Positions 1-11,121 of a stretch of 64,000 bases of DNA are shown here, in pieces (the first letter of the stretch is position 1; every line of letters starts with the position of its first letter). The DNA is taken from NCBI GenBank assembly GCA_016169945.1, contig JADLSH010000078.1, forward strand, positions 434,001 through 498,000. The letters are read 5' to 3'. The DNA comes from Trachythela sp. YZ-2020. Its lineage: Eukaryota; Cnidaria; Anthozoa; Malacalcyonacea; Clavulariidae. Below the pieces are notes generated by a model. That model did no database searches. It saw only the letters and a program-made list of their open reading frames with translations, and was not told the origin of the DNA. Position numbers and translations under genes: made by a program.

Positions 1-234
1 TGGAATGGGTCTTAATATTAAACGTATTTCCAGAGGATGACCTAACTTGATTGAAGAAAGCTTTAAAGCACCAGTATAAGGCATAAAACTTGTCACAGCT
101 TTAGTATTTTGCTTTGAAAGTTATATAAATATGCCAATTATGCTTGCAGTGCTTTTTCCACGAAAAGAGCCAAAAATATGCTCGTTTTGCCAGATTATGC
201 CAAAAATTATGCTAGCACAATCGAGAAAAGCCTA
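1..234. other. No gene seen
   Basis: AT-rich sequence with no convincing ORF, RNA gene or repeat. It is the left flank of a small inverted-repeat element. Confidence 0.5.
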
Positions 235-639
235 CCAGGTACGAAGTTTTTTATTAATATATATTGTTTGGGTATTTATAATGTAGAATAAACTAAAAAA
301 TTCTTATTGTCTAGACATTATGCAAATTAGGTAAAGGCGTAAATTAAGCATGCAAAAGCTGATTTTTTCTTAAAAATGAAAGTTTACGCGACGTTTTGAA
401 GCGCTTACACTTAAGCAAAGTTTCTGAAATTTTGAACAGTAAAGCAACACCCAACACATTGTCCACCCACTAACTCAAAATAACTTTTAAGCATTCAAAT
501 TTCGTGCGCAAGCCATTTTTGGTCTGTTGGACAAGACACCCCCCCTGGGTTTTGAAAAATGTAACTTTCAGAATTTTTTAGTTTATTCTACATTATAAAT
601 ACCCAAACAATATATATTAATAAAAAACTTCGTACCTGG
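235..639. mobile_element. Small TIR element (MITE), about 405 bp
   Basis: The two ends are near-perfect inverted copies of about 68 bp, starting CCAGGTACGAAG on the left and ending CTTCGTACCTGG on the right. The interior has no coding potential. A target duplication is not clear, so the superfamily cannot be assigned. This looks like a non-autonomous DNA transposon. Confidence 0.8.
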
Positions 640-764
640 AACCGCTTCGCGAAGTTGAGAGAAATTTCAATTAGTTTTTTTTTTATTACCTTGTATATGC
701 ATCCAGCCAAGCAAAGCGAGCAACAATAATTTACTTTTAAAATCAGTACGATTTCGCGTTCACG

Positions 765-1114
765 TTACCCCCTTTTTCGCCCTTTAGATTCCAACTTATC
801 CCACTGAAGCTCTAAAACTTTCGTCACTTCAACAAACTTATTCCATACCATGTCTTTATTGTTAACTGGCTCAATGGCTTCCAAATCATACATCTGCCAT
901 CTCTCCTCATACGATAACATAAGACACTCACTCTGACTAAAACGTTTAGTTTACAATCACAACACCTCTCTTGGAAAAGCTCATAAATCTCGCAAGAAAC
1001 AGTTTGTGCAAATATTGTCCCTAACAAATTGCACAGCTTCCGAAATTCCACAGGCAAAAATTCGTCAACATTACTCGCCCTTGAAGAACGCATATTTTGT
1101 GGGGAAAAAAGCAT
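765..1114 (-). pseudogene. Frameshifted ORF with Cys-rich motif, function unknown
   Basis: An ATG-started frame runs from 1114 through a Cys-rich segment (CCDCK near residue 52). The natural-looking protein composition then moves into another frame near 945, and that frame runs to a stop at 765-767. The downstream frame has charged and aromatic residues such as SYEERWQMYDLEA, unlike random translation. I read this as one protein of about 115 residues with a single frameshift, or a two-exon gene with a tiny intron. It resembles small zinc-type proteins I associate with cnidarian transposons, but I cannot name the family. Confidence 0.4.
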
Positions 1115-1207
1115 TTTAAAATAAACGTTACCTACCCCTATTCATTTAGTTTGTATACTCGCATTCAACTAATTACCCAAAAAATATAGACATGACGTAA
1201 CGCTTTG

Positions 1208-1292
1208 TACGCACGCTAAGTACGAACTCTTGGGCGTACACTAAGTACGAACTCTTGCACGCACACTAAGTACGAACTCTCGCACGCACACC
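1208..1292. repeat. Short tandem repeat, about 30-bp unit, three copies
   Basis: The phrase CTAAGTACGAACTCT occurs three times about 29-30 bp apart, each followed by a TGSRCGYAC-like block. No coding context. Confidence 0.75.
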
Positions 1293-2836
1293 CCTGTTGA
1301 TGCCATATGGCTGGAAATAAATGTGACGCCATACATAAATTCATTCGTTTGAATACTAATCACTTCCGTACCTGGATGGGGGGGGGTTACCTACTTATAT
1401 GCACCCAAATATATTGATGTAGAAAACGGCTTGTATGCGACATATATTGCTTTCAAATGCTTCTTTGTTTTATGTTGCGTTTAGAATTTGTAGGACATTT
1501 AGCATATTGTAGACAACAGCATTTTGTAGTTTATCTCGCAACATCATATTATCTTATCTATTTATGTAAACAGCATTTGCACTGCAGTAACAGGCAGTTG
1601 CTATTTAGATTTCACCCAGTAAATAGAGTGCAATGAATACGATGTCTTATGTGTTTCTTTTTATATCAGATTGGTAGAAAACAAATGCACGCATTAGTAG
1701 AATATTGCAGATATATTTCACTAAAATGTCCCAATTTAAATTTGTCAACATTGTGATTTAATTGTTAGAAAGCCGAGGAGGGAATGGGGGCGAGGGGATG
1801 CGGAAGTAGGGAGAGGGATGGGGGTAGAGGAAAGGGAAATTAAATACACTTTTAATCCAGTGCTTCCGATGCAGTATAAATGTTATCAATTTTCGCTTAG
1901 AATTCATGTTTTCTATTGGTGCACAAAGCCTGCTGAATTTCTGACAAAGCCAGAATTTGCACACAAATTTAGATGTTTGCAGCCTATTTTTGGTAAGCGT
2001 TTACGATAAAGCGTCTATTTAGTGTAAAATGAGCTGTGGTGGCCATTCCTTCCCGACCCCACCGAAATGTCCGCCACTATTCGCTTATTCAACGTTTAAG
2101 GTAACCGGGCTTTTTCGTCTACTTGACTCCAGTAACAGCTGATGTCGTTGGAGGAAGTCCTTGTTCTGCATAAAGAATACTAATTAGGAGGAGCATAAAT
2201 AGCTTTATATAAAGAATGCATAAATAACCTTATATAATACCTTAGGAAGAGCTTTTGTATAAAGAACCCTAATTAAAATGAGTTTTTTCAGGTATAAAGC
2301 CACACGTGACATATTATGTTGACATGATTTGTCAAAGAGCATAATTATGATTAATTATTAATGAGTATTTGAATAACCTTTTATCAACCACGAAACGCAT
2401 ACAACTGCATTTCTGAAGCAGGGGCGGATTTAGAGGACATCAACTCAGTCACGCGACTGAGTTGGAAAGGGCGCAGATAATTGATAAGCAAAAAATAGTC
2501 CGACTATTCAAGGTCACCTGGAAGCAGAGATAATTAATATTCAAATTGAATCGAGTTATCAAATTTTATCCAGCGGCCGAGCCTCCTGTAAAAAAAATCA
2601 AATAGCGGTTATTTGCTGAATATATGACTAATCTGCGATTCTAGCGATTTGATTGGCCAATATGTTTTGTTTTTTTGAAGATTCCCCATTTTGACTGATC
2701 TTCGTGGGAGTTTGACCGTTTTAAATAAAACGTGAGTTCATATATGAGAGCATTCAGATTTACAGATCAAAAAATCTCTCTCCCTCTTATTGGCGCAATT
2801 TCTCTTACTTATCTGACTGATTCACTTCTTCACAGG
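1293..2836. other. Unassigned AT-rich stretch
   Basis: No supported gene. Near 2418 there is a CAGGGGCGG motif that resembles hAT termini found elsewhere in the window (for example 54,945), but no partner end is visible. Confidence 0.4.
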
Positions 2837-3310
2837 GTGCAGAGGAGTCAATTTCGAGTAGAAAAATAACCTATTACCTTGTTGATTATAATCTTTGATA
2901 GCATAGTACGATAAAATTCCAATACATTCAGTAAACATGTCTTAAAGTCGTGAAAATCAACAAAAAAACCCAAAATAATAAAAATATTTCTAAAATATAT
3001 AAATACTCCGCTGCCCGCATTACTGCAGACTCGTAGTATTCTCCGAAGGAACGAACATCGCCCGAAGGGTGACGTGCAGAGGAGTCAATTTCGAGTAGAA
3101 AAATAACCTATTACCTTGTTGATTATAATCTTTGATAGCATAGTACGATAAAATTCCAATACATTCAGTAAACATGTCTTAAAGTCGTGAAAATCAACAA
3201 AAAAACCCAAAATAATAAAAATATTTCTAAAATATATAAATACTCCGCTGCCCGCATTACTGCAGAGTCGTAGTATTCTCCGAAGGAACGAGCATCGCCC
3301 GAAGGGTGAC
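2837..3310. repeat. 237-bp tandem duplication
   Basis: The block starting GTGCAGAGGAGTCAATTTC at 2837 repeats at 3074 with only a couple of substitutions (for example GAACATCG versus GAGCATCG). Both copies end in CGAAGGGTGAC. The near identity means the duplication is recent. Short minus-strand ORFs in it are not credible genes. Confidence 0.95.
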
Positions 3311-4020
3311 GAATAGAAAATAGAGAAAGGGAGGAAACTTTACAGATCTTTCGTCGAATGTGCACCGCAACACCGTATGACGGAAGTGAATAAAACCGGA
3401 AGTGGCCGTGACTAATTGACCTATGACCTATAACCTAATTTGACAGCTTTAATAAATGATCGAATTTTGAATTTCAAAAATCAAAATACCCCGTAAATTA
3501 AAAATTATATTATATTATGGAGAGATTTCTTTTAAAAAGGCACGCGACGAATATCGACGAAGTTGAGGGGAAAAAATTAAAAATTTCGAACAGAGAAAAG
3601 CATATATTTGTATCTAAATGGTAAGATATTTCAATAAGTAAATTCATACACCGTTTTTACACTGTATATTAACAGTTTTATTCGACTATCATCAGTTTAC
3701 ATGCTTCTAATTTTTACAGTATGTTACATAAGAATTGTCATATATATTAGTCATAATTCTAGTCAGTCCCAAGCGAAAAAATTATTGATTTGAATCGCTC
3801 ACATCTTAAGATTCACGAAAAATAAATGAAAAATGACCGAATTCACAAAAAATAAAAACATCCCAAAGGCACAAAAATTAAAAAGTAACCTTATAAATAG
3901 AAAAATCAACGAACAGAGGTCTCTATTTTCTATGCATGAAGGGAAAGACATTCCCTCGCACGCTCCGGGGTAGCTAGAAATACGGAGATACATAGATCAC
4001 TGCTCGCAGGGATACTTTTA
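3311..4020. other. Unassigned stretch upstream of P-type transposase exons
   Basis: No supported gene. It ends in TTTTAG at 4015-4020, a plausible splice acceptor for the exon that follows. Confidence 0.4.
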
Positions 4021-4310
4021 GGCATTCCGATTTGCCACTGGAAACGATATTCGTTCAACTATTTAAATATTCTATTAACAGGCTTTCGACGAATTACAGA
4101 ATTGATAGTCAGTCTCTCATCACAGCAGCAGAAATTCTATACCATTACCAAAGCAATTGTCACGAAAAAGAAAATTTCGATTTAAGCATTGCCGAATTAG
4201 GTATAATTTTCAACGAGGTCTTCCCCGATGCAAAAAAAGTGCAGAAAAGAGTCAACGGTAAACGAGTATACCAATACACAATAACTAAACTCGCCATTCC
4301 AACCAAATGA
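4021..4310 (+). CDS. Exon encoding a winged-helix-like (possibly RFX-type) segment
   Basis: An open frame follows the TTTTAG at 4015-4020 and runs to a TGA at 4308-4310. It has no internal ATG, so it should be an internal exon or lack its start. The last 40 residues (around FNEVFPDAKKVQKR, then a YQY motif) recall the FP..RR...GxxxYxYxG pattern of RFX-type winged helices; this is a resemblance by eye only. The TGA overlaps the ATG of the next frame (ATGA at 4307), so the two frames could be one protein split by a frameshift or two successive parts of a transposon gene. Confidence 0.4.
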
Positions 4311-7300
4311 GCGATGAATTAGAATGGGAAGATCTGCCAAGTTTTACAGCTGAGTTTGGTTGGCAAGTCTCTACCTGTTCAGATGATTTTTTCGAATGGG
4401 TAAAAATCCCGTCCCAAGATTTATGCAATGGCCATAGAGTTGTCCAGGAGGTTAAGATCTATAGAGATTGGAAATTTTCGGTTACTGTTAATAGCAGAGA
4501 AGTCGGTAAAAATACTCTGGGCATTATAGAATTAGGGTCTTCAAAGAGAATAACACGATACTTATTCGATGCTTTGAATCAACGTGTATTGTGCAAGGGC
4601 TTTCCAGTGTCATGTGAAAAAATCGCGAGAGATGCAAAGGGGCATACAGTCGGGATAACCGAGGAATGGCACAGTGGTTTTTGTGGGACTGCACCTGTGC
4701 TGCACCTCCGTTCACTGAATTGCAGAGTACTACTACAGAAGAACTATAAGCGAAATAATAGCTTGCTATGCGATAACTGTTCGGCTGTCAAAAGAAATTG
4801 CACTGCCCTCAGTACAGAACACAAGTTGAATTTCGCTGGGAAAAAGAGAGAGAGCTACATGTTACACGATGAGTTGAAGAAGAAATTGCAAGAAGAACAA
4901 ACTCGTAGAAGGAACGCCGAAAGAAGACTGAAGTACCTAAAAGATAAATTGGAGAATGAAATGAAATCATTTACAGAGGACGATCACAAGGATTTCTTGC
5001 ATATGTTCCAGCAAGTGGATCGAGACACCTTGGACGAAGATATGAAAATATTTTGGGAAGCACAAGAAAAGGCATTGGGACAAAAAAATCCGAATGGCCA
5101 CAGGTGGCATCCAAAGTAATATTTTTACTATTATATTTACATATGTAAAATATATATTTATATAGTTTTCGCTTATCCCAAGGTTCCACTGCAGCCTGTT
5201 TCATCCAATTAAGGACTCTTCGCGTAGACTTGGAATTAAACTAATTGAATTGAATTGAATTGAATTGAATTTTATTACAAAATCTGAATGGCAGCTAAGA
5301 GCTGAATTGTACAGAGTTGATATTTAAATTACATGATAAAAACTAATACATATAGTAATATATACGGTATATTAAAACTAAAATTTATATTACAATTAAA
5401 ATGAATCATTATATGATACGATACTAGAAGGAATAAAACTTTTACTAAATCTTGTAGTCTTACAATTAATTAAGTTAATATGCTGATCGTTACGTAGATT
5501 GTAAGTACGTAAGTCCTCGCGTTTATTAGGGATGAGTTCATTCAACTTATTTTCCGGGTTGAGAAGTTTCTTAAAATAGGATTTACATAAATTATTTCGT
5601 CTTTGAGAGAGCAAGGATATTTCATAAACTTCCAAGGCTTTGCGGTATGACAGGTCAGGACATATTATTCGTAGGGCTCGCTTCTGAATTCTTTCGATTT
5701 CTTCCTTTAAGTAGTCAGGGGAGTTTAAGTTCCAAACCGGGCATGCATATTCAAGCACAGGTCGTATACATGTGGTATAAACTTGAATTAGAGAACTCCC
5801 TCCAAGACCGCTGCGTTTAAGCACTCGGAGAAAAAAAGTCTCTTTGATGCCTTGTATACTATGTGTTCAACATGTAAGTTCCAACTAAGATCAGAAGAAA
5901 AGTACAGACCAAGAACCTTTGCTGATAAAACTGGGGACATACAGTGATCTTTAATAAACAATGGTCGAAGATTAGGGACGTCCTTAGCGAACGAGATAAT
6001 TAGTTCTTTGCATTTAGAACGATTAAGCATCATATCATTTTCCGTGCACCATTGATCGATATTATTAATAACGGATTGCAGGTTACTTTGACAACCTTTA
6101 CCGATTGTTTCTGAGAGACTAGTGTCGTCAACATATTTCCATCTATCTTTGTGGTTAATAGCCAAATCGTTGACCATGATGAGAAAGAGTAATGGGCCAA
6201 GGATTGTACCTTGCGGGACGCCTCCATTTACCAAGGACCAATCAGAGAACGAAGAACCCAATTTCACCCTCTGTCTTCTTTGCATCAGGAAATCAATAAC
6301 CCAGTTTATTAAGGATTTATCAATATTTAGTAATTGCATCTTTTTATCAGGATTTTGTGGTTGATTCTGTCGAATGCTTTACTAAAGTCAAGCAGAAAAA
6401 CACGAACAGTCTCGCCATTGCCGTCTGTGTTAGAATACCAACAGTGGAACATGCTAATTAATGCGTCTATCGTAGAAGAGCCTTTTAACGATCCAAATTG
6501 CTTTGGGTCCAACTGAGACTTAATGGTATCCATAATCCATTGAAATGGAAATGATTCAAGAACTTTTGAGAGCGTGGCGGTCAGAGATATAGGTCGCAGG
6601 TCTGAAGATATATCCGTGACCGGGGATGTCTTAGGGACGGGAACGACATTTGCATCTTTCCACTGCGTTGGAACTTGTGCTTGTTTAATGGAGGCATTAA
6701 AAATCATTGTCACAGGTTCTGAAATCTCCATTGAAAAATTATTGAGAATCCAATTTGGCAGAGAGTCTGGACCAGGAGCTTTATTCGATTTAACTGCTTT
6801 TAAACGCGATTCGACATCAACAACGGAGATAGGGTACAAAACGGTAGGTTCTTCCACAGATAATTTATCAGTAATTGAAAGCGGCGGTAACGATTTAGTG
6901 GCGGCTAAAAACCCGTTATTAACAGCGAGTGCTAAGTCTCGTCCCTGCAAGAATGATTCCGTCACTGATTCAACACCTGACTATTTCTTTCTTGGGTGAA
7001 ACCAACATTAGTGAAAACCTTGAGGTATGCGAAACTATACTATGCAGTGTTCTTTCTTATGGTATCAAGCACTCTAACATTTCGTTAAACAAAACACACT
7101 TTACTAATCTGGCAGATTTTAGAATTTGAGTTGGGGGAGAGGGCTAAGGATTCACATAACAAATCTAAAGAAAGCCTTGTTATGTTCTTTTATTAAAATT
7201 GCTGCATTTCTGTGCTAATCTGAAACCATATTAAAACGTCCGTTAATTAAGAAGCTGGATAGATACACGACTTACGATGAATGCGCCTTAAAAATGGCGC

Positions 7301-8402
7301 AAGACTTCAAGAGATTACAGACCCTTTTACATCAAAATTATTGTTTGTTAATTCCATACGAAGATTTCTGTTTTGACCTTCCACTATCGAATCCCTTCTC
7401 GTTATCCACCGGCGAATTCTTATCGGAAGTCACTTCAATCATCCATCTTTATATACTCTTTGTTATATCTGACAACTAATTGGAGAGAGGAATGAATATA
7501 AAAAATTTTCTGCAGTAAATGTTGACTATATTATTACTATTGTAATAGATGTACTATATTGGCAACAATATAAGTAACTTTAAGTGCTTGTTTTAATTAG
7601 ACAATCATCGCGACATCATGCACTAGGACATGCTAAAATTATTTTATTAATTACATTATATAATACATTCAAAATATTTTTTCGTTTTTGTACAGAATTA
7701 TACGATTGTGTCTATCAATATGGAATCGAAGTCCTGAGGCATATAAAGAAATGCGCGAAAGCGGTATGTTGGTACTACCATCGGGAAGGCTATTAAGGAT
7801 ATACAAGAATTCATGCTCTCAAAACCCCGGTCTAAATGAATCTGTTGGGCAGTGGATGAGGCAAGAAGCAATTAAGAGAAGGATTGGGCCCGAGGGAAGA
7901 GAAGGAGGAATCATACTAGATGAAATGGCGATACAGGTACAGTTGAATCTCTACTTATACGGAGACATCTCTATGACGGACGATTTCCTATGTCATTTTA
8001 ATTTTTCGTTTAAAACAACCTCTATAATACAGATCCTCTATACTACGGACAACAGACGTGCAGTAAATAAAAACATGCACAAGTCCCAAAAAAGCAAATG
8101 TACATATAAATTATAACCGCCAAGGTTCAGAATTGCGTTATATCCGGATTTGTACAACTTCGTGACGTGGTTAGAGTACAAGCTATTAATGAAAATGTAT
8201 AGCAGACGTGATGTAATTTTAGAGTAGTAGCTTTAAGTTTTGTGCTTTGAACATGCAGACAGCTATTTAGCAGGTATTCATTTTGGTTGTTCAAATCTAT
8301 AATAGGAAGACCTGCAAATGAAATCTCTCGATGGAAAGTGGAAACTCGTTGGTCTTGTGTCGTTAGGAGAAGATCAACACAGTATGCAAACTATCATTAA
8401 AG
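4307..8402 (+). pseudogene. P-element-type transposase, at least three exons, 3' end missing
   Basis: Exon A 4307-5115 encodes an N-terminal domain with a CDNC motif near residue 160, a charged coiled coil (about residues 185-225), then a conserved block ending RWHP. Exon B 7696-7936 joins in phase after a GTAATA donor at 5116 and a TACAG acceptor, giving PKIIRLCLSIWNRSPEAY and continuing to ILDEMAIQ. Exon C 8306-8402 continues after GT at 7937 with a WKLVGLVSLGED block. These segments match the order of the P/THAP9 transposase RNase H-like catalytic core, and the Asp of LDEM is the likely first catalytic acidic residue. No THAP zinc finger is seen at the N-terminus. The remaining catalytic part is absent after 8402. 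A decayed LINE sits in the first intron. Confidence 0.7.
5240..7005 (-). mobile_element. LINE (non-LTR retrotransposon), 5' truncated and frameshifted
   Basis: Three minus-strand frames form one reverse transcriptase: 6327-6965 (NKAPGPDSLPNWI, LRPISL, DFSKAFDRI), 5788-6339 (GGVPQGTILGPLLF, YVDD active site, thumb) and 5396-5824 (RPVLEYACPVWN, C-terminal region). At least two frameshifts and a missing endonuclease make it non-functional. The 3' end is a short ATTGA-type microsatellite at about 5247-5272, typical of CR1/L2-group LINEs, which lack poly(A). It lies in an intron of the P-type transposase, antisense to it. Confidence 0.85.
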
Positions 8403-9150
8403 GTTGGAACCTAAATTTTATATTTTAACATTCCGATAGTAGGCCCATATATTGTTGATATAAACTTTTCTTTTATCAATTTTTATCTTGTTAAACACCA
8501 GAGCATGGAAAGCAGCATGAGTAATCTAAAGAAGCCAGAATGCGAATCCGCAAGTCATTGAACTTAATGAAACCTAATACTGATAATACGCGACGCAGAC
8601 ATATGCATATTTATTATGTAAAACTACAGTACAATCTCCATGGCCATATATTTTTTGTATTTGGAAGAAAATATTAGCAATGTGGTCAAGCATGAAGGTC
8701 AGCGTATACATACATGCAACTCTAAATAAATAATACATGCATTAGATTACTTGTGCACTATATATATAGTCAAACGCAGCGTGACATGAGACAATACAAA
8801 ATCGCAAGGCTCATTATTTAATTTTCATCCAAGAAGAGACTCCTAACATCTGATCACATATGAATTAAGCCTCAGTAGTAATAGCAATAACACTGAATAA
8901 GTGTCCCAAAGTCCATTAGGAAAGAAATAAGTCACAAAAAGTCAAAACAGACTCCAAACGCATTTTAATAATTTCTCCTTTGATCGAAGGAGTATTTAAT
9001 CAACTATCTGCCGCATACAAAATAGACAATTTTATCCAGTCCCGAGTTGGATATATCAGCAAAATCTTTAATGAGATAATAGTTTGAGACAAAATATAGG
9101 AAAATGATGTATTTTTGCTCAATTTGCTTTGTTTACAAATAATCATCGCT
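8403..9150. other. No gene seen
   Basis: AT-rich sequence after the last recognised transposase exon. A CAG at about 8502 could open another exon, but the frame closes after about eight codons. Nothing else is supported. Confidence 0.4.
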
Positions 9151-9299
9151 CCTGCGTGGCAGCCTCGTACCCAGGCTCGAAAGAGAGAAAAAATAAATAG
9201 AGATCAGTTGTTGAGCGAGCGCGCGGGGGTGCTTGGGGAGGACGCGAAGAAAATCGAGCCTGGCAGAAAGTGATGTTAACATGGCCGACATGAATATTC

Positions 9300-10620
9300 A
9301 TGGTGAATGTAAATGAGAAAATCTGTGAAATGTTGCAAGAAATTGAAAGACCTGTCCACAAAGCAGTTATTTTGGGAAAGATCTTGTGTCCTAGAGAAGG
9401 TCGCATTGCTACAAGAGAATTATTTTACGAAAGCGGCATTGATCATCATTATCGTGTTAGACACAAGAGCGAATTTTCAAGTTCTGAGAGGTACGAATCA
9501 ATACAATCCTTTATATAGCAGAGGAAATAAACCTTGTGATGTTGAGCTTGTATGTGATGGTTCACAAGCAAAATTTCACTGCTGGTATCGAAACAAAAAT
9601 GATGGGACTGAAGTATCTTTTCAGACAGAATGTTACTTTATCAAGCGAGTAAGTTATTTAGTATATGATTTATTGATTTTTACAATTTTCGTGGCCATTT
9701 TGTGCCAGCACAGTGGCTGGCCTTGTTCTGGCACAAATGGCCAGTCCAAACTCCAAGACAGTCTGTTTTCTGACAGAACAGACACTGTCAGTGTCTGGAT
9801 ACTGTATTTGACGAAACACTTGCTCATGTTGTATTGTATTGTATTGTATTGTTTTGATAATTTTATTTTATAAGCCAGAGGCAACAGTTTATTAGTAACA
9901 TGTCCAGTGACTGCAAGAGGGAAACTGTGTGGTTTGTTAATCACTTCATACAGTTCAAAATATTAAACAATAAATGGCTGGCTTTAATAAAATAATTTTC
10001 CTATTTTACAACATATTTACAGGCTTTTGTGCACAGTATATTCTGGAATATATTTAATTCGAATTAGTTGTATTGAATACGGGTTGCAATTGATTGTTAA
10101 TATTACAGATCTTGTGACAAAATGTGTTGACTGTCTGAGTACTAGTGGGCATTGGTGAGAGGGATATGATCTTAATAATATGTAACTAATATTTGTGTTT
10201 ATCTTCAGGATCATAGATCAAATATGGTTACGCCATCTGGTGCTGTTATAACATTACAAGAGCCAACAAGTGAGGGAGCATCTGTTCAGCTTTCTGGAGA
10301 CCCTTTTTTGGACATTCTTCAAAATGTGTTTCATCATGACACCTTCAGGGGTATGCAAAGAGAAGTGGTTGAGTGTATCAATGACAATAGAGATACATTA
10401 ACCGTTATTCCAACAGGAAGAGGTAAATCTGTTTGCTACTGGATTCCGGGTCTGGCAACCGCAGGAGTCACAGTTGTAATAACACCATTATTCGCACTTC
10501 TAAATGACCAAGTTTCTAAATTGAGGAACTATGGAATTAATGTATGCTATGTCACTTAATTATGTCGGCTGAGGAGAGAGACATTACCTTTAATGAACTG
10601 ACATGTGCATGGGGGAACAG
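9300..10620 (+). pseudogene. RecQ-like helicase, N-terminal part, two frameshifts
   Basis: The first exon begins inside the element near its left TIR. A natural frame (9300, KICEMLQEIE onward) passes by a frameshift near 9470-9530 into the frame that reads CDVELVCDG and ends at a GTAAGT donor after 9648. It joins in phase 0 to an exon at 9209+1000 (10,209), which carries FRGMQREV (RecQ motif 0), PTGRGKSVCYW (Walker A) and TVVITPLFALLNDQV (motif Ia). A frameshift at about 10,557 closes the frame; the next frame continues with MSAEERDITF, the expected RecQ continuation. The DEAH box, later motifs and RQC domain are absent. It is non-functional as it stands. Confidence 0.8.
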
Positions 10621-11121
10621 TTGAAGGATTGACATAATTAATAAATACATATGACAAAATATCTTTGAACTGTCAAATAGACATGTAATATATTGTATTC
10701 TTGACTTGCAATCGGCCACGTTGGTCCCCGTTTCAACAAAAGAATCTCATAATCTTCTATAGAATGGCAATGAACATCAAGTTTTTGAAATGATGCATTA
10801 AATTCATCATCTGAATTTACTGATTCTGTTAAAAGAAATATTTTTTTAGCAAAGTAAGTCATAAACGACAAACAAACAATTGAACAATTAATAAGCATCA
10901 TTCATTTAATAATCAAGTTTATATACTATATAGCAAATGGACAGATTACATTTTATCATTTTATCTACATCTACATCTACATCTACATATGTTTAGTCGG
11001 TAAAATCCTATAGGATATCACACCAACTGTAAAATAATAATAACTAAGAAAAGCTATAAATAGCGATTAAAATAATAAAAATTATCCTAAGAATCTAGAA
11101 ATTTAACTATATGTACATGCA

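Noticed and set aside
1758..2009. Overlapping ORFs on both strands near 1.8-2.0 kb
   Set aside because: Short, low-complexity, no domain, no splice support.
4307..4310. ATGA overlap as evidence of translational coupling
   Set aside because: The upstream frame has no ATG and starts after a likely splice acceptor, so the overlap is more likely incidental.
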